A stretch of 64,000 bases of DNA from a virus, in IMG/VR virus record IMGVR_UViG_3300021378_000009, positions 38,518 through 102,517 of that record; one strand, 5' to 3'. A program made the translations under genes and the position numbers. Below are positions 8,949 to 17,859 of the stretch, in pieces; the stretch's first letter is position 1, and each line of letters begins with the position of its first letter. Below the pieces are notes generated by a model. It worked only from the letters and a program-made list of their open reading frames with translations. It was not told where the DNA came from and did no database searches.

Positions 8949-10142
8949 TTGAAAAAAGTTCTACTAAAAGGACCTCTACTAAGCAATTCTGGGTATGGAG
9001 TCCATTCTAGACAGGTTTTTGAATTTTTAAACTCTAGAAAAGATATCGATTTAAAATGTGATATTACTCCTTGGGGGAATACTTCTTGGCGACTTAATCA
9101 ATATAAAGATAAAAGCTACAAAAATATACCGATAATTTTAGAAAAGTATATGTTGGAAAAAGATATTTCTAATTATAAATTTGACGAATCATATCAAGTA
9201 TGCTTTCCTAGTGAATGGAGAAGAATAAGTGAATTTGATGTTGGTATAACTGCTGGAATTGAAACAACAATTTGTTGTTCAAATTGGTTGCATGATATTA
9301 ATTTAATGAATAAAATAATAGTCCCATCTGAATTTACAAAAAAAGTTTTCATGAATTCTTCTAATTATTATAATATAGAATTAAGTACAGAAATAATTGT
9401 AATACCAGAATACTATCATGAAGAATTTGATGTCAAAGACAATATAAACACTTTTAATTTGGATATGATTAAAACTAAAAAAAATGTTTTAATATCAGGA
9501 CAACTTACATCTTTAAAAGAAAAACTTGATAGAAAAAATATATTCAAAACAATTGAAATAGTTGCAAGAGAGGTATCTAGTTTTAACGATGTTGGTTTGA
9601 TTATAAAAACAAATTTAGGCAAGAATTCAAGAAAAGATTTCATGAGACTAAAAACAGTTATGAACAAGTATTACAAAGAATTAAAAAAAGAGTTAGGTTC
9701 ATGTCTACCTGAAATTTATTTGATTCATGGTGATATGAGTCCATTTGAACTTAAAAGTTTATATGAAAGTGAAAAAGTATCTTGCTTTATTTCTTGCACT
9801 AGAGGTGAAGGATTCGGGCTGCAATTTTTAGAGTCTGCTATATGTAATTTACCTATAATAGCAACAAATTGGTCAGCTTACACAGAATTTCTAGACTTTT
9901 TCTTAAAAGTAGACTGTGATATAACTGAAGTAGATGTAGAAAAGATAGATAATCAATTATTTGTATTAAACTCAAAGTGGGCAGAATTCAATGAGTATTC
10001 TTTAAAAGAAAAGATACGAGAAGTATTTACAAAAGACTATAGAAAAGATGTTAAAGTTATAGATCAAAGAAATAAATTAGTAAACAAAATGTCTAAAACA
10101 TCAATAATTAATATTTATAAGCAAAAACTAGACAGGTTTTAA
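8949..10142 (+). CDS. GT-B glycosyltransferase, family 4-like, copy 2
   Basis: 397 residues from TTG 8949, seven bases after AGGAG; another TTG at 8943 is too close to that site. It follows the stop of copy 1 by two bases. The N-terminal LLSNSGYGVHSRQVFEFL is a GT-B acceptor-domain loop, and TRGEGFGLQFLESAICNLP is the donor-binding E-x7-E region. WGNTSWRLN and FDVGITAGIETT are shared with phage glycosyltransferases that usually come in tandem with the copy 1 type. The two enzymes are only distantly alike and therefore probably differ in donor or acceptor. No sugar-nucleotide synthesis gene is present, so host donors are likely. Confidence 0.75.
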   Translation: MKKVLLKGPLLSNSGYGVHSRQVFEFLNSRKDIDLKCDITPWGNTSWRLNQYKDKSYKNIPIILEKYMLEKDISNYKFDESYQVCFPSEWRRISEFDVGITAGIETTICCSNWLHDINLMNKIIVPSEFTKKVFMNSSNYYNIELSTEIIVIPEYYHEEFDVKDNINTFNLDMIKTKKNVLISGQLTSLKEKLDRKNIFKTIEIVAREVSSFNDVGLIIKTNLGKNSRKDFMRLKTVMNKYYKELKKELGSCLPEIYLIHGDMSPFELKSLYESEKVSCFISCTRGEGFGLQFLESAICNLPIIATNWSAYTEFLDFFLKVDCDITEVDVEKIDNQLFVLNSKWAEFNEYSLKEKIREVFTKDYRKDVKVIDQRNKLVNKMSKTSIINIYKQKLDRF

Positions 10143-10145
10143 TAA

Positions 10146-10451
10146 ATGATTTACACTCTGACAATACTTGCAATTTTATTTTTACTATCTTCATACTATT
10201 GTTTTAAGTTTGCTATGATTATTATTGAAATTAGTGAAGCTATAGAAGACGCTTTAGATGTTATTGATATAAATTATAACAATATTTCAAGAATACTGGA
10301 AACTCCCATATTTCATGATAGTTATGAAGTAAAGTCAGCTGTGAGCAATCTTGAATCTGCTAGAAACTCTCTTTTAGTTGTTGCTAATAAATTATCAAAT
10401 AGCAATTTAAACAAAGAAGAGGTAGATATAGAACATTATGAAGGAAGCTAA
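10146..10451 (+). CDS. Small N-terminally anchored membrane protein
   Basis: 101 residues. Residues 2-27 form one hydrophobic segment (LTILAILFLLSSYYCF). The rest is a soluble helical domain with a conserved-looking stretch, ETPIFHDSYEVKSAVSNLE. It overlaps the sigma factor gene by 14 bases, so the two are translationally coupled. The function is unknown to me. Small membrane proteins of this type directly before late sigma factor genes occur in other distant T4 relatives, as I recall them, but no role has been inferred from that. Confidence 0.6.
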   Translation: MIYTLTILAILFLLSSYYCFKFAMIIIEISEAIEDALDVIDINYNNISRILETPIFHDSYEVKSAVSNLESARNSLLVVANKLSNSNLNKEEVDIEHYEGS

Positions 10452-11175
10452 ACAAGTCATAAAAAAAAGTAAAAAAAAAATGTACTTTGGCAAAGAAGTG
10501 CAAGAAAAAATAATAGATTACCAAAATGAAGAAGGTGTAGAAGAAAAGCACAAGATTTATAGAAATGATATTATGCCTGCATTTAACGAGTTAGTGCAAA
10601 GTTTAGTATCTGTCTACGGATTTAAGTCATCAAATGAAGACATTGATCACTTGAAAACAGACTGCATTACGTTTCTATATGAAACTCTGCATAAATGGGA
10701 TAGTTCAAAAGGCACCAAAGCTTTTTCTTACTTTAACATATGCGCAAAAAGATATTTAACAATACATTCTAAACGTCTTCTAAAGATTTCTAAAAGAAGC
10801 GTGTATCTTGATGACAAAGATTCTTTAACGAACTATGATAAAGAAAAAATATATGATCAAACTTATGACGATCCAGAAAAGCTTATTGAAATTTCTAGAA
10901 ATAGATTTAAAGTAATAATGGAAATAGTTAATCATATAGAGGAAGAAATTAAGGATGATAGAGATAAAAGGTGTTGCATTGCAATAAGAAAGATATATAA
11001 TAGTATTGAAGATCTTGAATTTTTTAATAAAAGAGCAGTTTTTGTTTATCTAAGGGAAATATCAGGTTTAAATAGCACAGAACTTAGTGCTTCACTATCT
11101 AGTATAAGAAAAATATATAGAAAAAGTGTAGGTGAAAATAAAAAGTTTAGTTTGAAAGAGAAAGACTTGTCATGA
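10438..11175 (+). CDS. gp55: Late-transcription sigma factor, T4 gp55-like
   Basis: 245 residues. Residues 72-107, with CITFLYETLHKWDSSKG and AFSYFNICAKRYL, match sigma region 2 as it appears in T4 gp55: a short helix pair that binds the polymerase clamp and the -10 element. The rest is helical and Lys-rich, and there is no clear region 4, as expected for gp55. It should direct host RNA polymerase to TATAAATA-type late promoters with help from the sliding clamp. No phage RNA polymerase gene is seen in the window. It overlaps its neighbours on both sides, suggesting a coupled regulatory cassette placed directly before the baseplate genes. Confidence 0.82.
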   Translation: MKEAKQVIKKSKKKMYFGKEVQEKIIDYQNEEGVEEKHKIYRNDIMPAFNELVQSLVSVYGFKSSNEDIDHLKTDCITFLYETLHKWDSSKGTKAFSYFNICAKRYLTIHSKRLLKISKRSVYLDDKDSLTNYDKEKIYDQTYDDPEKLIEISRNRFKVIMEIVNHIEEEIKDDRDKRCCIAIRKIYNSIEDLEFFNKRAVFVYLREISGLNSTELSASLSSIRKIYRKSVGENKKFSLKEKDLS

Positions 11176-11543
11176 AAGACTCAGAAAAATTATTAGAAAA
11201 AACAGAAAAAGCAGAAAAAAAAGAGAATCAGATTAGAAATTTTTCTGATATGTTGGATAATATTGATTCATTAGAAGACAAAAAAAAGATGCTGTGGAAG
11301 GAAATATACGAAAATAGTTTAGAAGATAGAGAAAAAGCTAAAATGCTTTTTAATGATGCATATATTTCTATGCAAGGAGGAGTTAACGAGCATATGAATA
11401 TTGGTGGTGTTATGTCAAAGTATCTTGAAAGAATGTGTAGATCTAATGATCAAATTCTAAAGTTAGCTGAGCTTATTGCAAAAGAAGAAGAAAAATCAGA
11501 GACTATATCAGAAGATGATATATTTAGTAAAATAAATGGATAG
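11172..11543 (+). CDS. Conserved small helical protein next to the sigma factor
   Basis: 123 residues, highly charged and helical. It overlaps the sigma factor stop by four bases (ATGA). The C-terminal half has MQGGVNEHMNIGGVMSKYLE followed by RMCRSNDQILKLAELIAK, a pattern I recognise from small phage proteins of unknown function. In T4 the late coactivator gp33 is a small acidic protein of similar size that bridges clamp and polymerase. The coupling to the sigma gene makes a similar role possible, but I see no gp33 signature. The call is conserved hypothetical. Confidence 0.6.
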   Translation: MKDSEKLLEKTEKAEKKENQIRNFSDMLDNIDSLEDKKKMLWKEIYENSLEDREKAKMLFNDAYISMQGGVNEHMNIGGVMSKYLERMCRSNDQILKLAELIAKEEEKSETISEDDIFSKING

Positions 11544-11546
11544 AAA

Positions 11547-13349
11547 ATGAAAAAAGCTCTTGTAATACATGTTGTTAACTCATCTTTAAATAAAAAAGAA
11601 AAATTTAGTAAATTAAATACCTCTATAAAAAAAATAAATGGAATTACATTAAAAAATATATCAAGCCCAGACTTTTCAAAAGCGGATGAAGATGAAATAA
11701 AGTCAATAGTTGATAATTTACCTTCGGGAACTTGCATTTGTGTAACTTTATTTGAAAAAGAAAAGTCTAAAATAATAGTATGTTTACCAGGATTTTCTTC
11801 GCATATAAATATTCCAGTCAAAAAAGGAGAGATAATTTGGTATTTTGTTGATGAAAGTTTTTATGGCGATCAAAATGATGATAAAAGTAAATATATTAAA
11901 AACTTTTGGCTATCTAGAGTACATGGCTTAAACATATCAGAAGACCCAACTTTTTCTTTTCATCTTAGAGACTTTGAAAAAAATTTAGATGAAAGTAAAA
12001 GACCCGATGGAATTGTTCAAACTAAAAAAGCTCGTGAAAAACAATCAAACAAAGTCAAAGCTAAAAACATAAAAAATGGTATTGTTATACCTGACTATAA
12101 TGAAGATTTTATAAAGTCTTCAAATAAAAATATTTCATTTAGTAGTAAAAAAATAATTTCAAAAGAAAACCATCTAAACTATTATCCAAAATATTATGAT
12201 GACAACAATAGCTTTCTTTTGCAAGGATCAAGCAACGCTTTTATAAATCTAAATACAGATATCAAAAGTAAGTCATCTAAAAGAGGCGGCATTGATATAG
12301 TCGCAGGAAGATTAAGTGAAATAAATAACATAAGAAATGACATTATAGATAAAAAATTTAACATTCTGGATAAAAACTTAGTTAAAACTGGAAAGGAACA
12401 TACATTCAAGGTAAGTGAAGAATTTCCTGTATACTATATTAAAAACGAATTAGAAGAAATAGAGATATTAAAAGATCCAAATAACTACTTGTTCGAAGAA
12501 GATTCTTTAAAAATACCTAGCAGAATTGAAAATGAAATAAATTTTGACTTAGACTCATCAAGGATTTATGTATGTGAAAGAGACAACATAGATACAAAAT
12601 TTAAACTAAAAAGCCACATTGTAAATCAAAGCGATATAGACAAAGAAGTATCTAAAGAAAAAATTAAAATAGGCAAATTTATTGATTTTGAAAATAAAAA
12701 CAAAAAAGATAAAAAAATAGATGTTTATAATAAAAATTATCCAAGTATTCTTAACAAGTCTAACGTAATAAGAATAGTTGCAAGAGAAAAATACGAAAAC
12801 ACAGAGATTGACAAAAGCTCTATAAGAATAATAAAAGATTCAAAAGATTACAATGATTATTCTCATATATGTTTAGAGGACAATGGCAACATTCTAATTG
12901 ATGGAAATAAAATACTAATAGGCAATTTTAAAAGAAGTATTCTAAATCAAAATAAAATATCAATTAAAGAATTTAATGAAATTGTTAATAATAAAAAGAC
13001 TATTAGTAGTATTGATATAGAAAAATTAGATAATATGAATGGCAATGGAGATACGATAATCTTAGGGCATTCAGAACTATTCTCAGAACCTCTTGTATTA
13101 GGTAATAGCCTTGTAAGAGTATTAGAAGAATTAATAAATATAAATATTAAATTAATTGATGAATTATCAAAAGCACTTGCAAAAATAGATAATCATACAC
13201 ATGTAATATCTGGGCCAGGTACTTCAACTGCAATGCCAATAATGTTGACACTTCTAGAAAAGACTAAGATTAAAGCAGAAAAAACTAAAATTGAAGATAT
13301 AAAAACTAATTTAAATAAATTATTAAGTAAAGTATCAAAAACTTCTTAG
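11547..13349 (+). CDS. Baseplate hub/spike-type protein with OB fold
   Basis: 600 residues. Residues about 55-120 read as an OB fold like that of gp5-type hub proteins (GTCICVTLFE, then IPVKKGEIIWYFVDES). The middle is low-complexity and Lys/Asn-rich. Residues about 410-480 have IRIVAREKYENTE and then CLEDNGNILIDGNKILIG, typical of spike proteins. The C-terminus carries EPLVLGNSLVRVLEELI followed by DNHTHVISGPGTS, the HTH..GPGTS tail common in phage baseplate spikes. It begins the baseplate cluster, followed by gp25 and gp6 homologues. I see no lysozyme domain of the T4 gp5 kind, so wall digestion would need another protein. Confidence 0.72.
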   Translation: MKKALVIHVVNSSLNKKEKFSKLNTSIKKINGITLKNISSPDFSKADEDEIKSIVDNLPSGTCICVTLFEKEKSKIIVCLPGFSSHINIPVKKGEIIWYFVDESFYGDQNDDKSKYIKNFWLSRVHGLNISEDPTFSFHLRDFEKNLDESKRPDGIVQTKKAREKQSNKVKAKNIKNGIVIPDYNEDFIKSSNKNISFSSKKIISKENHLNYYPKYYDDNNSFLLQGSSNAFINLNTDIKSKSSKRGGIDIVAGRLSEINNIRNDIIDKKFNILDKNLVKTGKEHTFKVSEEFPVYYIKNELEEIEILKDPNNYLFEEDSLKIPSRIENEINFDLDSSRIYVCERDNIDTKFKLKSHIVNQSDIDKEVSKEKIKIGKFIDFENKNKKDKKIDVYNKNYPSILNKSNVIRIVAREKYENTEIDKSSIRIIKDSKDYNDYSHICLEDNGNILIDGNKILIGNFKRSILNQNKISIKEFNEIVNNKKTISSIDIEKLDNMNGNGDTIILGHSELFSEPLVLGNSLVRVLEELININIKLIDELSKALAKIDNHTHVISGPGTSTAMPIMLTLLEKTKIKAEKTKIEDIKTNLNKLLSKVSKTS

Positions 13350-13387
13350 ATAATAATTAAATTATATATATTTGTTAGGAAGTCATA

Positions 13388-13879
13388 ATGTCTGGAGAAT
13401 TTAAATTTAAAAGTACAGGAAACTCTGTATCAAAAGAAGTTGAAAATATAAATTTTTCAAACAATATAGATGTATTTGAGTTGCCTTTAGGGATAAAAAC
13501 TCCGTTAGAGAAAGGAGCGCTAGGAAAAGAATCTTTGTTCAAGATGCACTTTTCCTTAGAAGATCAAATAGATGACAATTTAAAAAATCTTTTGCTTACA
13601 AAAAAAGGAGAAAGACTAGGATTTTCAGACTTTGGTACTAATTTAAAAAAAATATACTCACTTAAAAATAAAGATGATATACAAGAAATTGCAATGGAAG
13701 AGATTAGAAATTCTATTCAAAAGTATATGCCTTTCATAAACTTAATAGAATTCCAGTCGAAAGAAGAAAAAAATAGTAGCAATAGTGAAACAATTATTAT
13801 TTTAACTTTAAAGTACAATATACTTAGTTTAAGCAAGCAACAAAGAAGTTTAACAATTAAATTAAAGACATCAGGGTGA
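13388..13879 (+). CDS. gp25: Baseplate wedge protein, gp25/GpW lysozyme-like family
   Basis: 163 residues, a little longer than T4 gp25 (132). The motif LLLTKKGERLGFSDFGTNLK, near residue 75, is the family signature (turn, then the conserved ERxxxxxFG). The preceding region with LFKMHFSLEDQIDDNLKNL matches the family's first helix. In T4, gp25 starts the sheath and holds the baseplate wedge together with gp6 and gp53. The start at 13388 has AGGA ten bases upstream. The 38-bp gap before the gene is AT-rich and may hold a promoter, but nothing convincing is visible. It lies directly before the gp6-like gene, as in many contractile systems. Confidence 0.85.
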   Translation: MSGEFKFKSTGNSVSKEVENINFSNNIDVFELPLGIKTPLEKGALGKESLFKMHFSLEDQIDDNLKNLLLTKKGERLGFSDFGTNLKKIYSLKNKDDIQEIAMEEIRNSIQKYMPFINLIEFQSKEEKNSSNSETIIILTLKYNILSLSKQQRSLTIKLKTSG

Positions 13880-13884
13880 TATAA

Positions 13885-15735
13885 ATGTCAAGTAAACTAA
13901 ATAAAAAATTAAAAACAAAAAGAAAAAGTCAGTATGTAAATAAAAACATGTCTGATTTTAGAAATGAGCTTCTTAGTCATGCTACAAATAATTTTAGTGA
14001 TCAAATTTCTGATTTTTCTGAAACTTCACTTGGAGGCATGCTTTTAGACTTTGCAGCAATTGTAGGAGATTCTATTAGTTTCTATATTGAACAGCAAGTC
14101 AAAGAATTAAGTTACGAAACATCTACAAATTCGGAAAACATTGTTAAACATTTAAAAAATGCAGGCATAAAAAGCAATAATAGATCACCCTCTTCTGTTA
14201 ATGTTACTTTTTTTATTGAAGTTAATTCTGTAGAAGAAAATGGTAAAAAAGTCCCTAAAAAAGAAGTGTTACCTGTAGTAAGAAAAAATACAATCGTTTC
14301 AGAAAGATCAGTAGAGTTTACGCTTATTGAAGATGTAGACTTTTCTCATGGGTATGATATTGAGCCAGGTGATGAAGATGACGATGGAAATATAATATCA
14401 TATATTCTTTCAAAAAAAGGATTATGCATTTCAGGTAATTCCGTAACTGAAAATCATACTTTTAGTGAAGACAATAATAATAGTTTTCTTTTTTATGAAC
14501 TAGAAAATGAAAATGTAACAGATATTATAAGTATTATTGATAGCGACTTAAACGAGTATTATGAAGTGGATTATTTGTCTCAAAGTACTATTTATAAAAA
14601 AGTTGAATTTAGTAATGATACATATTTTGAAATATTGCCAGCAATTTATAGATTCGCAAGAGAGACAAACTTCTCAAATGGAAAAACAATGTTAAGATTT
14701 GGTAATGGTGATGGAAAAGTTTTAAAAGATAATATCCTTGATAACCCAGAAGATATCTTGCTTCCTATAAGACAATCAGATTATTTTCAAAGTAAGTCAC
14801 TTGATCCTAATATGTTAATCAAGTCTAATAGCTTAGGTGTTTCACCACAAGGTAGTACAATATCAATTAGATATAGATACGGTGGTGGATTAGATCATAA
14901 TGTTCAAGAAGGAACAATAGATAGTGTTATTAAACAATTTATGACTTTTCCAAATGTTGATAATATAGATAATTTTGTTGAAGAGATTAATGATATAAGA
15001 CTTTCATTAGACGTTATAAATGAAGAAAACGCTGTTGGCGGGTCTAATGGATTAAAGATAGAAGAGCTTAAAACATTAATACCTAACGCAATGAAAACAC
15101 AGTCAAGAATTATTACACATGAAGATTTGATTGGTAGAATATATTCAATGCCAACTAACTTTGGCAAAATAAATAAAGTTGCTGCTATAGATAACCCTTA
15201 TTCTAACGGGTCAAAAGATTTATACGTTATATGTAAAGATATAAATAATTTTTATGTTCCAGCTTCTGACGCTATAAAATTAAATCTATCTAAATATTTA
15301 AATGAATTTAGGCTGATTGGCGATAATTTTAATATCTTAGATGTTCCTGTTTATAATTTTGGAATTAAAGTTGAAATAAGAGTAGGTGAAGGAAACGATA
15401 TAGATTCTGTCATAGATGATGTATTGTTTAGAATAATTGAAGATATGAGATTTGATAGTTTGCAGATAGGCGAAGCGCTTAATACAAATGATCTTGTAAA
15501 ATTAGTATTAGGTGTTGATGGTGTAGTATCTATAATTACAAGACAACAAAACATGATAGTTTCAAAAAATTCTACTAATGAGTTTTTTGATGAAGATGAA
15601 GATATTACACTAACTTATAATAATAACTTCTTTAATCCAATAAGTGATTATGATGAAGGTTTTATATATCCTGATCCTGGCGGTATATTTGAAATGAGAT
15701 ATACTGCTAACGACATTGAAATAATTGCTAATTAA
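13885..15735 (+). CDS. gp6: Baseplate wedge protein, gp6/J-like
   Basis: 616 residues, close to T4 gp6 (660). The N-terminus, MSDFRNELLSHATNNFSD followed by DFSETSLGGMLLDFAAIVGD and FYIEQQVKELSYETS, is the helical entry domain of gp6/J proteins. The C-terminal half has SRIITHEDLIGRIYSMPTNF and then KDLYVICKD, also typical, ending in a beta domain. Six or twelve copies should form the inner ring of the baseplate. It follows the gp25-like gene by five bases, and the partner order gp25-gp6 supports the assignment. The insert around residues 115-230 is unusually long and acidic compared with family members as I know them. Confidence 0.85.
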   Translation: MSSKLNKKLKTKRKSQYVNKNMSDFRNELLSHATNNFSDQISDFSETSLGGMLLDFAAIVGDSISFYIEQQVKELSYETSTNSENIVKHLKNAGIKSNNRSPSSVNVTFFIEVNSVEENGKKVPKKEVLPVVRKNTIVSERSVEFTLIEDVDFSHGYDIEPGDEDDDGNIISYILSKKGLCISGNSVTENHTFSEDNNNSFLFYELENENVTDIISIIDSDLNEYYEVDYLSQSTIYKKVEFSNDTYFEILPAIYRFARETNFSNGKTMLRFGNGDGKVLKDNILDNPEDILLPIRQSDYFQSKSLDPNMLIKSNSLGVSPQGSTISIRYRYGGGLDHNVQEGTIDSVIKQFMTFPNVDNIDNFVEEINDIRLSLDVINEENAVGGSNGLKIEELKTLIPNAMKTQSRIITHEDLIGRIYSMPTNFGKINKVAAIDNPYSNGSKDLYVICKDINNFYVPASDAIKLNLSKYLNEFRLIGDNFNILDVPVYNFGIKVEIRVGEGNDIDSVIDDVLFRIIEDMRFDSLQIGEALNTNDLVKLVLGVDGVVSIITRQQNMIVSKNSTNEFFDEDEDITLTYNNNFFNPISDYDEGFIYPDPGGIFEMRYTANDIEIIAN

Positions 15736-15747
15736 AGGTAAATTAAT

Positions 15748-17859
15748 ATGATATTTATATTAAATCCAACTAAAGATACATACATTACTAATCTACAGAC
15801 ACAGTTTAATGATGGCAGCTTAGCAAATTTTGGTAAAGCTGCAACAATTGATTTATTTAAATTGTATAATGAAAATAAACATTCTAAATCTTGGGCAGCT
15901 TTTAAATTTACTTCAAGTTTTTCTCAAAACGATAATATAACACTCATAGATGCAGATAATAATTCTGTTACTTTTATTATTGATAATACAGAGAATACAG
16001 ACAACACTTCAGAAAATTTAAGTGCGGGTAAAGTGATAGTAGGCACTTCAGACATAACTGATCATAATGATAGTACTCCTAAAAACTATTCTCAAAGAAT
16101 TGCTGATGCTATCAACAATGTTTCTTCTGCAAACAACAGTTTAACTTTGAATATTACTGCATATGGAAATTCAAATAATGTATTAGTGCTAAAACAGGAT
16201 AAACCTGGTGAATCTGGTGATACTACTTTTACAATACCCACAGCTATGGAACATGTTGGAACATCAGCTACTGGTACTGCAATTACAAAGTTTTCAAGAA
16301 TAGACTATAGCGCTGCACTCTTAAAATTTGACATATCTAGTTTTAAGTCAAAATACGTTAGTAATTCTAATAATGAATTTTCTAGTAGTGTATATAATGA
16401 TAGTAATAAGTTCAAAGCTGTAATTGTATTGAAAGATGTAACAACAGGTTTATCAAAACCAAAAAATTACACTTTAACTGCGTATCCTTTGTTAAAAGAT
16501 TTTGATGAAGGAATGGGTAAAGATACAATACACTTTTCAGACAAGGGTTCTTCTAACTTTGTTTCTTCTTCGTTGAAAACAGATGGAACGTATGATACTT
16601 GGAAAATTCCCGGATACATTTCTTTACTTGATGATGTAAGAAATACAGACTCATCAAGTTCTTTAAACTTTAAAGAAGGAAATGAAGACATTGTTTTCGA
16701 TGTAACAAGTTATGTTAAAAAGTTAATAAACGATACAGACGTTGGCGATAATGGTGATGATGATGGAGTTTCTATATTAGACGATAAAGGATTTATTGTT
16801 ACGTTTAGCAATCAATATTTATATAATTTAACTTCGTATTTTGTAAAAAGATCAGGAAGTAGACATCTTTTAAATAAGAAGTTTATACCACAACTAAGAA
16901 TTATTATTGACGATAGTAGCTATCATATTCCACAAAATCCAAAAAACAAAAAAAGATATCTAAATAACGAAGAGATTTTTTACTTATTCAATAGAGTAAA
17001 TGGAAAATTAAAAGATTTTTCACCACCTACAGCAGGTGGTGATAACATTAAATTCAAAATCGGTAGTTTATTTGATAGCATATCAGACACATCTAATGTT
17101 ACTAATTTTAAAGGCGAGATAATTTCAGGTATAAAAAAGAAAACATTATCAAATACAGCTCTAAGCAGATTTAATTCAAATATATCTTCACATCTTTTAG
17201 CTAGTGGGTCTTATAAAGATGCTTTAACATGGTACTGGGAAGATAGTGATACGACTATAGTAGAAGCAGGATCTTTTGTTATAGGGAAAAAATATAAAAT
17301 TAGAAATTACGCTGCTGGACAAAATGATTTTACTACAATAGGAGCATTAAATAATAACGTAGGAACTGTTTTTACAGCTACAGGAGCAGGTTCAGGAGCA
17401 GGTGATGCTTTTGAAGTTGTAGAATATAATATATTATCAGAGTCTATTGAGTTTTTAGCAGGCGAGACATTAAATGAGATAAATTATAGAAATGTTAATG
17501 TTGCTATAAGAATCGAAGACAATAGATTAGTATCAGATGATAATATACAAACAATTGAAGTATTCTTTATAGATAATTTTAAGCAGTATGATGTTGTTAA
17601 AGTTCCTTATGACTTACCTAGTGATAATATAGGCACAGTATATTATAAAGTGTTAGATGTTGATACTGACGATGTATTAATAGATTACAATGATATTGGT
17701 ACAAAATTATTTTTTGATGGTGAAAAATATATTTTTGATTTATTTGTACCAAAAATATTTAAAAATAAAAGAGTAATATTTGAATTTAAAACATTTGACA
17801 ATATTACTGGAGTTAAAAAACTTATAAAATCAATTAATAAAATTTTTAGGATAGAATAA
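15748..17859 (+). CDS. Mosaic tail protein with DNRLRE-type framework
   Basis: 703 residues. The N-terminus (NPTKDTYITN, SLANFGKAATIDL) starts a DNRLRE-type beta domain, which continues after an insert as DYSAALLKFDISSFKS. The insert (bases about 15,910-16,300) is a separate module with VTFIIDNTENTD, RIADAINNVSS and NNVLVLKQD, known from marine phage structural proteins. A third module near bases 17,262-17,425 carries KYKIRNYAAGQNDFTTIGA and GTVFTATGAGSGAGDAF, a short unit found repeatedly in phage fibre-like proteins. Between gp6 and a gp7-like gene, a baseplate or fibre-attachment role is likely. Its last base overlaps the first base of the next start codon. Confidence 0.68.
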   Translation: MIFILNPTKDTYITNLQTQFNDGSLANFGKAATIDLFKLYNENKHSKSWAAFKFTSSFSQNDNITLIDADNNSVTFIIDNTENTDNTSENLSAGKVIVGTSDITDHNDSTPKNYSQRIADAINNVSSANNSLTLNITAYGNSNNVLVLKQDKPGESGDTTFTIPTAMEHVGTSATGTAITKFSRIDYSAALLKFDISSFKSKYVSNSNNEFSSSVYNDSNKFKAVIVLKDVTTGLSKPKNYTLTAYPLLKDFDEGMGKDTIHFSDKGSSNFVSSSLKTDGTYDTWKIPGYISLLDDVRNTDSSSSLNFKEGNEDIVFDVTSYVKKLINDTDVGDNGDDDGVSILDDKGFIVTFSNQYLYNLTSYFVKRSGSRHLLNKKFIPQLRIIIDDSSYHIPQNPKNKKRYLNNEEIFYLFNRVNGKLKDFSPPTAGGDNIKFKIGSLFDSISDTSNVTNFKGEIISGIKKKTLSNTALSRFNSNISSHLLASGSYKDALTWYWEDSDTTIVEAGSFVIGKKYKIRNYAAGQNDFTTIGALNNNVGTVFTATGAGSGAGDAFEVVEYNILSESIEFLAGETLNEINYRNVNVAIRIEDNRLVSDDNIQTIEVFFIDNFKQYDVVKVPYDLPSDNIGTVYYKVLDVDTDDVLIDYNDIGTKLFFDGEKYIFDLFVPKIFKNKRVIFEFKTFDNITGVKKLIKSINKIFRIE

